Positions 13,535-30,339 are shown, numbered from the stretch's first letter. The stretch is 64,000 bases of DNA from Arabidopsis thaliana (GCF_000001735.4 NC_003075.7:15935001-15999000); one strand, 5' to 3'. The notes: generated by a model not told the origin, from the letters alone. Translations and numbers: made by a program.

Positions 13535-16500
13535 ATGTCGACGGTGTACGTGCTAGAGCCGCCGACAAAGGGAAAGGTCATTGTAAATACTACTCATGGT
13601 CCAATCGACGTCGAGCTTTGGCCTAAGGAAGCGCCCAAATCCGTACGGAACTTCGTTCAACTATGCCTCGAGGGTTACTTTGACAACACCATCTTCCATC
13701 GTGTCATTCCCGGTTTTCTCGTTCAAGGCGGCGATCCCACCGGCTCCGGAACCGGTAACTTCTACGCTTTCTGATTATTCTTAGGGTTTAAGACCTCTCA
13801 TTTGTATCAAATTTTCTTCTGATTGCTCGCTGGATTAGGTCAATTGAGTTTTATGTGTGATATATGTAACAGGTGGAGATAGTATATATGGAGGTGTCTT
13901 TGCCGATGAGTTCCATTCAAGGCTGAGATTTAGCCACCGTGGGATTGTTGCCATGGCTAATGCGAGCTCACCTAATTCTAATGGAAGTCAGTTCTTTTTC
14001 ACTTTGGATAAGTGTGATTGGCTTGATAAGAAGCACACTATCTTTGGCAAGGTAAAGCAAAATTACTTCTTTTGTTTTGTTTTTCTGCTTCGTGCAATTA
14101 TTCTTTTCTAGTTCTTGATCATATTTAGCTGCAACTTGTTTTTAATTCTTTTAGGTAACGGGCGATTCAATCTACAATCTTTTAAGACTAGGAGAGGTTG
14201 ACACGAGTAAGGATGATCGACCTCTGGATCCTGCTCCGAAAATATTATCTGTCGAGGTGAAGGATTGTTAATGCTTGATCTATTATAGTGTTCCATGTCT
14301 TCATATTGAGGACATTCTCTGATTGATACTGATTCTTTGGTGTGTCATTCTTGTGATTTACTTGATATTTTTTGATACTCTGTATATTTCTGTGACAGGT
14401 TTTGTGGAACCCTTTTGAAGATATTGTTCCTAGAGTGTTAGCAAAGACATCAGAAGAATCTGCTGCTGAAATCAAGGAACCCCCAACAAAGCCCGTGAAG
14501 TAAGATGTTATCCATGGTCGATTGATAGCTTTAGCTATAATTTTGCTTTGGCTGTTCTTTTGAGACTTTTTTGTTGTTGTCTTTGTGATAATTAGGAAAT
14601 TGAATTTACTGTCATTCGGAGAAGAAGCTGAAGAAGAGGAAAAGGAACTGGCTGTTGTAAAGCAAAAGATTAAGAGCAGTCATGACGTATTGAATGATCC
14701 TCGACTTTTGAAGGCAGAAGCTTCAGATAAAGAGAGGGTAAGAATACAATTTATCTTGTTTGTGGTGTGAACTTTCCCATCTTTAATCTCCCCTTTTTTT
14801 CATGTGTGAAAGTGTAGGCTAAGCTGTATTAAAAAAACTGAGGCGACTTATTTTATCTGCCATATTGTGGAATACTAGTGGAGAGTTCCTCGTGGTTGCT
14901 ATATGTAATGATGCGTACAGTTCTTTAACTTTCTTGCTGTGTAGTCTGCCTAGCAGTCTATCAGTGTGCATTAGATAGTTTTTTAACTTTATGGTTGTCG
15001 TTCTTTATTTTAACAAGCAATCTTGACTTTCTGATGTATTTTTATATTTCAGAACGCATCTGAGTCCAAGGAGGTACTATCTGTGCGAGAAGCTCTGAAT
15101 GCTAAGAAAGAAGCGGCTCAAAAAGATAAAAGCTTTTCTGTATCTGATACAGTTGGAAATAGTGATGATGACGATGATGGTGAAGATGAGACTAAATTTG
15201 ATGCAAAGATGAGGAATCAAGTGCTCAGCAGAAGGAAGGAGATTGGAGATACGCCTTCAAAGCCGACTCAGAAAAAAAGTAATTACGTTTTCCATCTCTC
15301 TATATCCTGATATCCTGAAATATTAAACTTATGGCAATTCTTGATTTGAATAATCAAATCTTCAATCATATTAAGCAATCATGTCTATGTTTAGGGATGT
15401 TATCTGTTTATCAACACGATTTGATGCTTTTAGGTTTGGCACCAAGTATTGCCAGAAATAATATACAGTTCTCTCCTCATGCGTGTTCTTTACATTATCT
15501 CTAGTTATGTCTGTATATTCTAATTATAATATACTTGTGGTTGTTTTCTTAACAGAGAGCTCTAGCCTGAAAGGCCGTGAAGAGTCTACGCAAAGGTAAT
15601 GACACCCACAGTTATACGCTACGTCTCTGTATCATTTGTCTTCCAGTGTTTGTGGCTTAGTCAATATGTCTGATTCATTGTTCCTTAGAATACTATTAAT
15701 CTATTCTAGCAATATCTCAGTGCAAGGCAAGCTCATACTTTGTGTGTTCAAAGTTAGGCTAACAGATACATACAGCACAGAGAAAGCTATAAACGCTTTT
15801 CAGTGACCTCTCCGTTTGAAAAAAACAACTATCAAATATGTCACGGATGCTCTCATCTGTACCTAATAACTTATTCTTGATTTATGATTTAGTAATAGAA
15901 CCTTTCAGAAAAATCTACTTGCTTTTTTTGCATGAATGCTTGAATATGTTTTGCTTTGATTCATGATGGTGTAACCAGTGATGTAAGTCATTGACTCATT
16001 AGTTTTGCTATTCACAGGTCTGATGCTGTAAGTAGTGAAGATGAGAAACCAAGGATGGAAAAGTTGTCCTTGAAGAAAAAAGGAATAGGCTCAGAAGCCA
16101 AAGCCGAACATATGGAGAAAGGAGACACTGATTTACAGCTTTACAACGCTTCTGAACGCGCCCGGCAGTTGCATAAGTTGAAAAAGCGCAGACTGCAAGG
16201 AAATGAGGATTCTGTAAGTTGTTTACCAAATTTGTGGCTTAATTTTAAATTTATTTTCTGGCTTATTATATATTCCCCTTCTTCGTTTCCTAAACTTGTC
16301 CTTGCTTTATTGTGGCATACTTATTCCCTAAAAGTTAAATCTAATTTTGTCAGAGCAACTGTATTACTACTCATCTAATTCGATACTCTTTCAGTTGTTA
16401 CTTGAACTGATCATCGTTTCCCTCCTGCGTTTTCTTCAGGTGTTAGCAAAACTCGAGAAGTTTAAGCAGTCTATCTCTGCAAAACCGTTTACCTCGAGTA

Positions 16501-16954
16501 ATGAACCAGTAGTGTTGACCTCGAGTAGTGAACCAGTTGACAATAAAGAAGAAGATCTCTCTGATTGGAAGAATGTAAAGCTCAAGTTTGCTCCTGAGCG
16601 TGGCAAGGTAAATCTCTAAGGTTCCATCTCACTTGAGTGCGGATCTAATGGATTCATTACTACGTTGTTCTGTTTAGTTAACATTAAAATCGAAAATCCA
16701 GTAGTTCATAGGATAGTGCATGCTAATCACAAATGATTTCATCAGAAGGCTGAGCTATGTTTGTGTTTATAGTGTCCTGTGGAAGAACCTGACAGTGTGA
16801 AACTATCCTGCAGGATAAAATGTCACGCAGGGATGATCCAGATGCGTATATGGTGGTTGACCCTCTTCTTGAAAAGGGAAAAGAGAAGTTCAACAGAATG
16901 CAAGCCAAACAAAAACGAAGGGAGCGAGAATGGTCTGGAAAATCTCTTGCCTGA
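13535..16954 (+). CDS. CYP57: Cyclophilin-type PPIase CYP57, CWC27 orthologue
   Basis: A nuclear multidomain cyclophilin matching AT4G33060. It is orthologous to the spliceosome-associated CWC27 (SDCCAG10) of animals. Ten exons (13535-13754, 13873-14051, 14155-14256, 14399-14499, 14596-14737, 15053-15278, 15556-15595, 16018-16213, 16440-16607, 16814-16954) give 504 residues. The PPIase domain covers about residues 10-175, with [14 protein letters not shown] and [19 protein letters not shown]. The CWC27 hallmark [14 protein letters not shown] follows. The C-terminal half is Lys/Glu-rich and coiled-coil-like, ending in a conserved [22 protein letters not shown] segment. Cyclophilin A-type catalytic residues (Arg, Phe, Gln, Trp, His) are all present, unlike the human protein as I remember it. 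It is convergent with PDC1. Confidence 0.95.
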
Positions 16955-17518
16955 GTTTGGAAATCTTAACCATTTAATTTTGTTTTCTTATGTTGATCCT
17001 TAAGATGCCCGTTCACTGTCAAAATCTCTCCTGTTTAAACTTAGATACATTCAGAGACATGAATGAGCATCTTAAATAAGGTCACTAGCTCCAATGATAC
17101 AGAACTAATGTGTTAATACATGTTATATGTAGGAAACTTAGCTATATAAGTGATATGATTTTAAGCCCTTCAACTGACATTTATCTTCAATAGATTGGTC
17201 ATCCAGGTTGGATGGTATTCTTCACTAGGATATGTGGTTCAAAATTCTAGCAAAACATGGTTAGTTCGATTTTTTAGCAAGTTTAAATGCAAAAAAGATC
17301 ATATGATATTAACCAAATTGATTTAGATTGAACCATTTGGATTTGTTCAATCTAATGAAACTGCAAAAGGAGCTTTACTTTATTCCATGATAAAGCGTAC
17401 ATGGAAAGAGATACTAATAAGTTTGAAACATGATTAAACCCAACGGTCGAAAAATCAACACTTATCAGAAAATGTCACTAAATTGGTAAGAAGCATTGAA
17501 GATTCTGTGTTGCTTCTT
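16955..17518. other. Convergent intergenic CYP57/PDC1
   Basis: The two 3' UTRs meet here. A 9-bp inverted repeat (TTAAGATGC near 17000 and GCATCTTAA near 17068) is present but probably incidental. No ORF of note. Confidence 0.4.
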
Positions 17519-19676
17519 CTACTGAGGATTGGGAGGACGGCTGTTAGCAGCAGAGACGCGTGAGCCCCACTCAAGCAACTCTTTGCTCGTATCATCCTTG
17601 TGAAGAATCACTTCTATGAAACATAGACAATCTTTCTTCTCCGTCGTCGCTGTCGTAATCGCCTCCACTAACTCCTCTTCGTATCTCACCTGTCAAACAC
17701 ACCAAATTCATATGTTAGTTTATAACCAAAGTCTGGCTAAAACTCCATTGTCATCAATCTTTTTAATTACCTTTGCAGTCCAGCAATTGCCTTCACCGTT
17801 ATGAATGGCGTCAACGAGACCAGTGTAGTTCCAGTTCTTAATCACGTTATAAGGACCGTCATGAATCTCTACTTCAATGGTGTAGCCACCATTGTTAATC
17901 AAGAAGATGATCGTCTTCTGTCCATTACGCAGCATTGTTGATATGTCCTGAACCGTGACTTGGAAACTCCCATCACCGATGAATGCCAACACTCGCTTCT
18001 CTGGTGATGCCTGTGCGTATCCTAGAGTTGCACCAACAGACCACCCAATCGATCCATACTGCATCTGAAACTCGTACCTACAATGAAGAAAGCAGGTTCA
18101 AATCTTGTGCCTACTTCACTATAATAAGTGTAAAGATTAGAGTCTCTTTTTTTTTCTGGACACTTACCCACATCCTTTTGGCAGCTTTAGTTTTTGGCAA
18201 TTGAACCAAGAATCACCGGTTTCAGCAATCACAGCGGTTTCACTAGAGAGCATCTTCTGAATGTGCTGGAACATTGTGTTAACTCTCAATGGCTCTCTTG
18301 ATTCACACTTCAATGGCTTACCTTCAGGGACAAAGATCCTATGGTAGTTCTCATATGCAGTCTCGTTACGCTTCACCCTCTTAGACAATTCCCTGAAGAA
18401 ATCGCTCATCAAAATGCAACCAAAAGTAGGACCATTGGCCACAGTGATACGATCAGGTTGCACAACGATGGCTTTTTCTTTCTTGAGGAGAAGCGAGTAA
18501 CCAACAGAGCTATAGTCGTTGAAGATTGGACCTGCAAAAATGTAAGCATCCGCAGATTCCACAATCTCAGAGCAAAAAGGAGTGCTCACTGCTCCCCAAT
18601 AAGTTCCAATGAAATGAGGATGGTGCTCTGGTACAAAGCCTTTCGCAGAAGGCATCATCGCCAAAGCATAGCCTGAAGCATCAGCTAGCTCAACAAAGGC
18701 ATCACAAGCTTTAGCCACACGCAACTTAGGACCACCAACCATAACTGGCTTCACAGCCTTATTCAGAAACTCCAATGTTGCTTCCACCGCAGCTTCTAAA
18801 CCCATCTTGTTGCTCAATCTGATAAAACCATTTGTGAGTTTTAATTCTCGCAGAAACAGAGTATTGATCAGAGTTCAAGTATAAATTACCTTGGAGCTAG
18901 AGAAAAAGGGACAGGATCACGGCTAAATGTATGATGAGGAATCGCTGCTAAGTTACAGCTTACACTTATATACACAGGCTTGCTCTCTTTCAAAGCTGTT
19001 GATATTGCTTTATCAATCTGTTCATGAGCATCATCTAAATTGTTCACCACCGCCTGAGAAACAAAAACAGAACCAAAATCATTCATAATCCGACGCTAAT
19101 TAATCTTCAAAATATTTCTAATTAGATCTGATTTTTTGTGATTACCTGATAACAAGTCACCGTTTGGAAGCACCTAAGCTCTTGGCTAAAATCAGGTAAT
19201 CCAATGGTGTGATGAAGAATCCGGTTAGTGCCATAATCGTTAGAGTTAGGACCTCCGACGATACAGATAAGAGGAAGATTCTCGCTGTAAGCACCAGCGA
19301 TCGCGTTTAAAACGCTGAGTCCACCAACGGTGAAGGTAACAACGCAAGCGCCGACTCCACGAGATCTAGCGTAACCGTCGGCAGCGTAACCGGCGTTTAG
19401 CTCGTTACAACATCCGATTAGGTTGAGGTCCGGCTCAGCCATGAGGTGATCAAGCAAAGTGAGGTTGAAATCTCCGGGAACAGAGAAAACATCCGTAACG
19501 CCGGCTTGGACGAGACGACGAGCTAAGTGACGGCCGAGAGTCGCGTCGCAGTAGTTGATGGTGATAGCGGAGGAAGGAACAGAGTTGTGGATTGTTGCGA
19601 CGGTGCCGTTTGTTGGACTACAGACGTCGCCGTTCGTCGGCTTGCAATCATCGATCGATCCGATTTTGGTGTCCAT
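17519..19676 (-). CDS. PDC1: Pyruvate decarboxylase 1
   Basis: A cytosolic thiamine-diphosphate enzyme that converts pyruvate to acetaldehyde and CO2, the first step of ethanol fermentation, induced by low oxygen. Five exons (19676-19146, 19053-18890, 18818-18168, 18077-17771, 17689-17519) give 607 residues, the length of Arabidopsis PDC1 (AT4G33070). The N-terminal TPP domain carries the catalytic glutamate (Glu92 in [15 protein letters not shown]) and the His pair at residues 155-156 (LHHTIG). The C-terminal domain has the GDG...NN cofactor motif ([11 protein letters not shown] through FLINNGG). The start is the ATG of MDTKIGSID, which matches the family. A TATA box (CTATATAAA) is at about 19801-19809, and GGTTT motifs cluster just upstream of it. 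Confidence 0.97.
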
Positions 19677-19800
19677 GGAAATGGGAAGGTTTGAGTTCAC
19701 TAACAGAGAAATTAAAAAACTGTCAAGTTTGTGTATGTGTGTGAGAGATATACTCTTTTTATTTTTGGGATGAGTAACAAAATGAGAATGGGAGAGGTTT

Positions 19801-19869
19801 TTATATAGTTGTTGGATTAGAGACTAGGAGGAATACATGGGTGGTTTTTTGACTAGTGGTTTTTGGTTT
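19801..19869 (-). promoter_or_regulatory. PDC1 core promoter: TATA box and GGTTT cluster
   Basis: Read on the minus strand, CTATATAAA (19801-19809) is the likely TATA box. Three GGTTT elements (AAACC on the PDC1 sense strand) lie at about 19843, 19858 and 19865. GGTTT is the GT half of the anaerobic response element defined in maize Adh1. Its clustering here fits the known hypoxic induction of PDC1. I did not find a nearby GC half-motif. Confidence 0.45.
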
Positions 19870-22800
19870 CTGTTTTCTTGTGCAAAAAGCAAAAAAATAA
19901 TATCTAACTTTGAGATTTGACCCAAACATTCTTCTTCTTAATTATTGTTTATGTCGGTCTAAAATGCATTTACTGTTTTAGTATCATACTACTCCCAGTA
20001 AGGCTGTAACAGATTATTACCATTGGAAATATCTTAATTTTCCAAAATTGAACATCAATACATCAGTTATTTTTGTGATTCTCCTCTTAATTATGAACTA
20101 ATTTGTTATACGTGGGAACAAAGTTATAATATCCCCATTCCAAATTTGAGTTAATTTCAGGTTTTTAGCCGGAAACAATAATTTGTATACTCATCAGTTA
20201 TTATTGAGTTAATTCTTTGGGTTCACTTTTAAAGTTTCAATGAAGAAGTGTAATTGCTAGCGTCAAACGGCAAGAGACGTGATGCCATTTGCATTTGGTC
20301 AGCAAACTCTATTAGAAAAACATATTCGGACGATTATCGTCGTTGAGATGCAGATGGTTTTGGGGTTTGCTTCTTATAGTATAATCAGTTAAGTAAGAAA
20401 TATCTACAAATTTTAAATTCACTTAATCGCTTTGGTTATATACTAATCACACAAAAGATACACGTAGATCTATGATGGAATCTTGTTTTTGTCGTCGTAA
20501 CTTTCAAGATCAATAGTGATGTTACGGTAATTATATGATTAAGCTCACACATATATACTGTCACACATACATATAGTGTAATTCAAGGGAAATAGCTTAC
20601 AATGTTTTTTTTTCTTTTTTTCTTTTCATATTGATATTTCCTAGAAAACTGTATATCAACATATCAATAATTTTTCATAATGTAATTATACATAAATTTA
20701 TGCAATTTTCTTTTTTTTGGGTAGCAATATTAAGTATTTATGCAAAAATTATTTGACTATGATCACTTTTATTTTTTAGTTCTTATAGATTGAATATATA
20801 TATATAAAATCCAAGCGTGCAATAATAGATTTTATAGTTTTGAGGATTGAGGTTAAAATAGTCATACCCAAAAACTTGTATAAAAGCAATATAAACAAAA
20901 GCTTTTACTAAATTAAATCATTTATGTATATAAGGGTACCTTATTTAAATAAAAAAAATTAAATCATTCAAAATAATATGAGCAGACCTAAAATATTGGG
21001 GCCACCGTCATTCTAAACCGTCTCATTGTTTGTTTCATAAACCAACGGAGTCGCCGGTAATCTCCTTTGCAACTTGATTTCTCAACAACTAATAATTAAT
21101 TACTTTTCCTACCTTTTGGTTAAACACATGAAATTAATTACTATATCCCAAACCACTATGATCGTGGTTTTAAAGAACGTCGAAATAGGCCACAAAAGAC
21201 CAAAAAAAAAAAAAAAAAAAGTACGTCGAAATAATTGAGCTGTAGCACTTTTTGTTTTAGTAAAGCTAATGGTAAGTGTTTCAATTGGTCAATTGATTGT
21301 TTTTATATGACCCGTTGTGTTGAGTGTTCTTCTACGTGACGAGACAAAACAGAAAATAATATTCTTATAAGCTTGAAATTGAAATACGGCGCATGTTCAA
21401 TACTGAGAGGTGAAAACTTATGTGCTGCAACGGTGATACACGTGACCTTCATGCGTCTCCTAGTATTTCGTCTACGGCCCTAATGGTGACTCGTATGTCG
21501 TAACGTTAACGTATCCGATTCGACGACGACGACCAAGATTTCTTTTTCAATAGAATATTTAAATTTGTACAGAACTGAAGACGTTTCGAGAATCAAAATA
21601 TATACTTCAAGAAGTAGCTTGCAACACAATAAAGTGCGTCAAATTTTATTTGTTCTGTTCCGAAAGCCCCACTTTTTCCCAGCGTTCAGGCTATTTGGAC
21701 ATTGGGCCTAATGGCCCTAGCTAGTTAAATGGCTAGGCAAATTTTCATTATGAATTAGATTTTGAAATGTTTTATAAGGCTTGATCATGATGAGCTTTCT
21801 GCTACAGAAGTCTCACATTATCAATTTCATTTCTTCGATAAGTGGAAAACTACATAATGCATTTGGTTGTCCCGTTGCATCCAGTTTATATAGCAGTAGG
21901 TTTTATAGCTAATTTGGGTTATAAAAAACGGATTGACTTTGGCATAGATTGATTAGAAACAAGGCCGTTTTTGTAGAGATATTCAAGATTCCTATCCAAT
22001 CATGTAATCTTCTTCCCCATAAAACATTTTCAATCTTTAATATAAGAAAACAGTTCATATGGCATAAAAGTTTGTAAGTATACAATAGACAATGTAAATC
22101 GAAGACATATCGATTAAAAACTTAATGCTATCATCATTGTTTGCGCAAATTTAATCGGCTGTAAGATCTTAATGCTATCATCATTGTTCGAAATAAGCAT
22201 TGAATAAATTACTGAATCCCTTTGTAGTTTAGTTTCCAAACGTTTCTGAAACGTTTTAATCCCTTTATAAGGGTGATTTATCCTACATCATAGGAAAAAA
22301 TGCTAGACAATTCTAGTAAATAGTTTGCAAAACCCAAAGATCAGGCCTTACAATTTGACTACCATAGACAGAATACAACTGATGGATTATAGTCCATATG
22401 CCCTAATTATGATCATAGGCTTGTATTAACTAGAACTCGAGAGATGACCATTTTTCAGAAGTCAAATGAATAGTTGAGGGAACCTAGCTAGTTATATGTA
22501 TTCGTGTCTGTGATATGTGATTGGGCTGTCAAATCTATGTCTATATGTAACGGTTCAATTCCCACGATTTTTTATGATAAAATATGTGATAGAAAAGGAT
22601 GGCATGCCTTGCTATTAAAATTGATGTTTCATACTTCACCGCTGGTGTCGTCAATGGCTCTTTGCTAATAAACTACTACTAAAAGAAAATCATTGAGCTG
22701 GCATTTCTTCAATTGTCACGTAAAAGACAACAACAACAAAACACCAAAGCAATATTTTTTTCTCTATTCTATTTTCTTAAGCTCATTTTCTTTTATTTTT

Positions 22801-24590
22801 AAAGAGATTCCTTTCTCAAAATTGTACCGTATACATTACAGCTAACACGCAATCGATCATATTTAAATTTGAGTACTAATTCTAGGCTAGCTACAGCATG
22901 ATAACAACTAAAAAAACTCAACTATGGTATTGAGTGTTATGGTTCGATTTCGTATACTATTTATTTTACTGTAATCGAAAATTTAATAGATAATTATGTG
23001 TTCGGAGTTAGGACCCATAACAAGAATTTACATAGATAATCATCATCATCGTTTGCTTAATGCTACGTTTTTTTTACATTATTTGCTTGGCTAATTATGC
23101 TCTTGACACGTTGTTTTAGCTTAACATTGAATTCTTACGAATATATGTTGAAAAAAGTTTTTATGTGGTGGGTCAGCACTCAGCAGCTTAGATATATATG
23201 CAATCACTTTGTGCATCATGCTATGTAGATTAGCTAACTCTCGGCAGCAATTCATGTAAAAGTAAAATACGAGTGATTGGTACATTAAAAACTTCACCAT
23301 CCTCTTGCCCAATGTTGGATTTCTGCTTAGTCCTCAAATCAGTTGTTGGATATCCAGTATCCACATTTGAGTGCCATGTTTCTGCTTAATTAGTCCTCGA
23401 ATTATTTTATTGATTTTGATGTTACACAATATTTTTAAAAATGAGGAAAAATACAAATTTCAAAAAATATCTGATATAACCTGGTTTCTCTTTTCTTTAA
23501 TGTTTCATGGTTGTTTGTTTATTGCCTTTACAGAGAATAAACCAAAGAGTTTATTCCTGCAAATAATTAACGTTAGTTGTGTTATACACATTCATATGAA
23601 TAGTGAATCTTCTGCAGTCGCATGTGTAACATTCAATTGCGCAACAAAGGTACAAAAGCCCACTTGCCCTTTTTAATCTCTTTTGAATTTTGATCGACCC
23701 TGGATTTTGATGAACTAAATTCCTAAAACCATTTGTGTTTAATAAATAATTTTCTGAAAATATATCAGCCATTGACGTAGTGACACGTGTAAGTGTGGAA
23801 ATTGGACAAAACACTTTTTAACTTTTTTTTGATGTTTGTGAATTTCATTGTCTCTAATTATGATTACAACGCAGCATTCTGACGGTTTGCTCCCTCTTAC
23901 AGCTAGACCACCACTACCTTTTCCTAAACGAAAAAAAAGAGATTACATTTTTCATTTTAAAAAAAAAATTTCCTCTGATTCATATAACCAAAAAAAGAAA
24001 AACATAAAAAACGTCTCTACCTAATTTTATTCCTAATAAATGACCTGAAATGCAATAGCTTTTTAAAGGCTATGATTGGTCAAACGATAACGGTTGACAT
24101 TTTACGTTCTATGATTTCTTGAGTGGTTGGTAATGGACTAATGGTATATGTATCATCAGGTATTGAGTATATCTCTATATATATGCATCTTCATACCTGC
24201 ATAGCATTGCAGAAAATGATACTAAATAAAACTATTAGCATAATTTTAAGCAAAAATTTAAGCCTTATTCACACCATCATTTTACTTTGAGACTCCAAAT
24301 GATTCATTAAACTCAAACTCCTTTTTTTTTTGTCTTGAGTGTACAAGTTTAGCAAAAAACAAACAAACTTAAACTCATCTAATATCCTATGTTTTTGGAG
24401 AGTTAATGAAATTCTACCAAATTTTATATGAGATAACATTTACACAAAAAGTACAATATAGGAATATATAGTAGAAAATCCAGATACCATAGTTTAAGAT
24501 ATAATTAAAAAGGATAATTTTCTTGTCAAAAAACAGAAGGCATATATAAGCTGGATATTAATATACTAACTATCATCACACCCAACGAAT
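19870..24590. other. 5-kb gene-free, AT-rich interval between PDC1 and the AGC kinase
   Basis: The largest interval without a gene. ORFs such as 23121-23312, 23371-23676 and 23551-23814 lack motifs and coding bias. Features seen: an A-run at about 21202-21221; a 20-bp direct repeat (CTTAATGCTATCATCATTGT) at 22121 and 22168; a relatively GC-rich block at about 21380-21540 containing ACACGTGA; and GACACGTGT at about 23782. No tRNA, snoRNA or transposon terminus was recognised. Confidence 0.4.
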
Positions 24591-24593
24591 CCT

Positions 24594-24916
24594 ATGCGCG
24601 TGTGAAACCCACGATCCAATCACGAAGCTAAATTCTTCAGCTTCGTTGTATAATAAATTGTTAATCACGACCGTCATATTCCTATTATACCCTTTGACAG
24701 CGACACACTCTCTCTCCAACCAAACATATCTGGAAACTACAACCACGCGCACTCATAAGCGCGTGAGACTTCTATTTTTCTCTTTTATTCACTGACAATA
24801 ATCGTTACAACTTTATCTGCTTATCAAATAAAAGCTAAATAATAATAAAAATATTTTTATATCTGAATACTTCCCAAATACAGAGAAGCCATTTCAACAG
24901 AAAATCGACACGTGTC
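24594..24916 (+). promoter_or_regulatory. AGC kinase promoter: CGCG boxes and palindromic G-box
   Basis: ATGCGCGTG near 24594, CCACGCGCA near 24742 and AAGCGCGTGA near 24758 are CGCG-type (CAMTA-binding) cores. A perfect palindrome GACACGTGTC, an ABRE/G-box, is at 24907-24916. All lie 230-550 bp upstream of the kinase start codon. The motifs are read directly; a role in calcium or ABA response is inference. Confidence 0.4.
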
Positions 24917-25097
24917 CATCAGAGGTTCGTCTTCTGAGGGTAAAATTGTAAACTCACGTTGTCTCCTTCATCATCTCTCTCTTTTAAGAATTTCCAGAGC
25001 GAGAGAGTGAGAAAGAGAGAGAGGGAGAGGTGCTTTTTTAGTCGTTCTCGTCGAGAGACTTATTTATACACGAAAAAGGAAGAAGAAGACTGTTGAA

Positions 25098-25100
<3 letters not shown>

Positions 25101-25146
<46 letters not shown>
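25101..25146. repeat. (GA)23 microsatellite abutting the start codon
   Basis: Twenty-three uninterrupted GA units run from 25101 and share their last A with the kinase ATG at 25146. It lies in the 5' UTR. GA tracts in plant leaders can bind BPC/GAGA factors and are prone to length polymorphism. Confidence 0.95.
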
Positions 25147-29296
<4,150 letters not shown>

Positions 29297-30137
29297 AAGA
29301 ACCGATCAAAGATATAAGATCTTCCTCAGGTTTGGGATCTTAAAGCCTTCTAAAAAAAAATAACTGTACAGCAAGCCCAGAGGTTAAAGAGGAAGAAGAT
29401 CAAAATGGTTTGTGTGGGAGATTGATTAACAATGTTAGCCTTTCCTGATTATTCTGTGTATTAGAAGAAGAAGACAAGAGAAGGGAGAAAAAGATTTAGA
29501 GGTATGAGTAAAAGTCTCAGTGTTATATAAAAGCTGCCCAGGTTGGCTGTAGTAATGTTGCCTTCTCTAGTGGCAGTTTTATTGCAACTTTTTTACTTTT
29601 TACCTTTATGTATGTGTGTGTGTGTATCAACTTCTATTTCTAAATTTGAAGACCCACCGAGGAGTGAGGACTTAGATTGTATATTTGAGTTTTGTTGGGA
29701 GTCCATTTCTAACCAAACTTGTATATTAAATTTAAAGGATCATTTTGCCTTAGGTTGATTTTAAGACTAAATTCTAATGTAGTTCTAGTGCCACATGAGA
29801 GATGATATTGTGAAGATAAGCAATTAAATTGGAAACTACAGACCTATTTATGTACATCTGAGTTTTCGATCCATAGTTCCATACAATGCACAGTGCACAT
29901 CTCTTTCAGTGAGTATAAACGATCTTTTGACGATTGAGTTCTCTTTTTGAATAATTTACTCAATCACAATTTACAATGAAGTTACGGCTTGGTTGATATG
30001 GTTAAGATCGTTACAAAAGATATAATTGTTACCAAAAAAATTGCGTTTTTGTTAGCCAAATTGTATATGTTCGTTCGTTCACTAATTAAACAAGTACAAA
30101 AAAACTGTGACACAAGAAACTGTGTTTAATCGATCCG
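29297..30137. other. 3' UTR of the AGC kinase and intergenic DNA
   Basis: The kinase 3' UTR probably runs to about 29750, with a short GT tract near 29609-29625. The remainder up to the U6 terminator is AT-rich without a gene. Confidence 0.4.
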
Positions 30138-30142
30138 AAAAA
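30138..30142 (-). terminator. Pol III T5 terminator of the U6 copy
   Basis: Five A residues on the plus strand give TTTTT on the RNA strand, 13 nt beyond the RNA-like 3' end. The usual TTTT directly after the U6 body is absent here (ATTTATAA), so transcription would end slightly late. Confidence 0.5.
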
Positions 30143-30154
30143 TGTTTGCATTAT

Positions 30155-30203
30155 AAATTTGGATCATATCTCGATTTAAGCGTGTCATCCTTGCGCAGGG
30201 CAC

Positions 30204-30235
<32 letters not shown>

Positions 30236-30255
30236 TCGGATGTCCACGAAGGGAC
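30155..30255 (-). ncRNA. U6 snRNA, divergent copy
   Basis: The reverse complement reads as U6 snRNA almost throughout. It has the 5' stem-loop beginning GTCCCTTCG, GATAAAATTGGAACGATACAGAGAAG with an intact ACAGAGA box, the AGC triad in GATTAGCATG, and CTGCGCAAGGATGACACGC. Compared with canonical Arabidopsis U6 from memory it has about six substitutions. One replaces the G at position 10 and breaks the closing pair of the 5' hairpin. Two lie next to the AGC triad at the base of the intramolecular stem-loop. Two more are near the 3' end. The promoter elements are intact, so it may be transcribed. Whether the RNA functions, or this is a pseudogene, cannot be told from sequence. Confidence 0.85.
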
Positions 30256-30276
30256 AATCATCTTAGCAACTCTAAC

Positions 30277-30321
30277 TATATATATGTTCTTCCTCTTTCT
30301 ACTGTATAACCGATGTGGGAC
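30277..30321 (-). promoter_or_regulatory. U6 promoter: USE and TATA box
   Basis: On the minus strand a perfect upstream sequence element GTCCCACATCG (30321-30311) is followed by TATATATA (30284-30277), which begins 29 bp before the U6 start. About 26 bp separate the two elements. This is closer to the short spacing that makes plant snRNA promoters Pol III-specific than to the roughly 33 bp of Pol II snRNA genes. Confidence 0.85.
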
Positions 30322-30339
30322 TTATCTTATCGCTTCAGC

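Noticed and set aside
23371..23814. Overlapping 87- to 101-codon ORFs on both strands
   Set aside because: AT-driven composition, no motif and no splice or promoter context.
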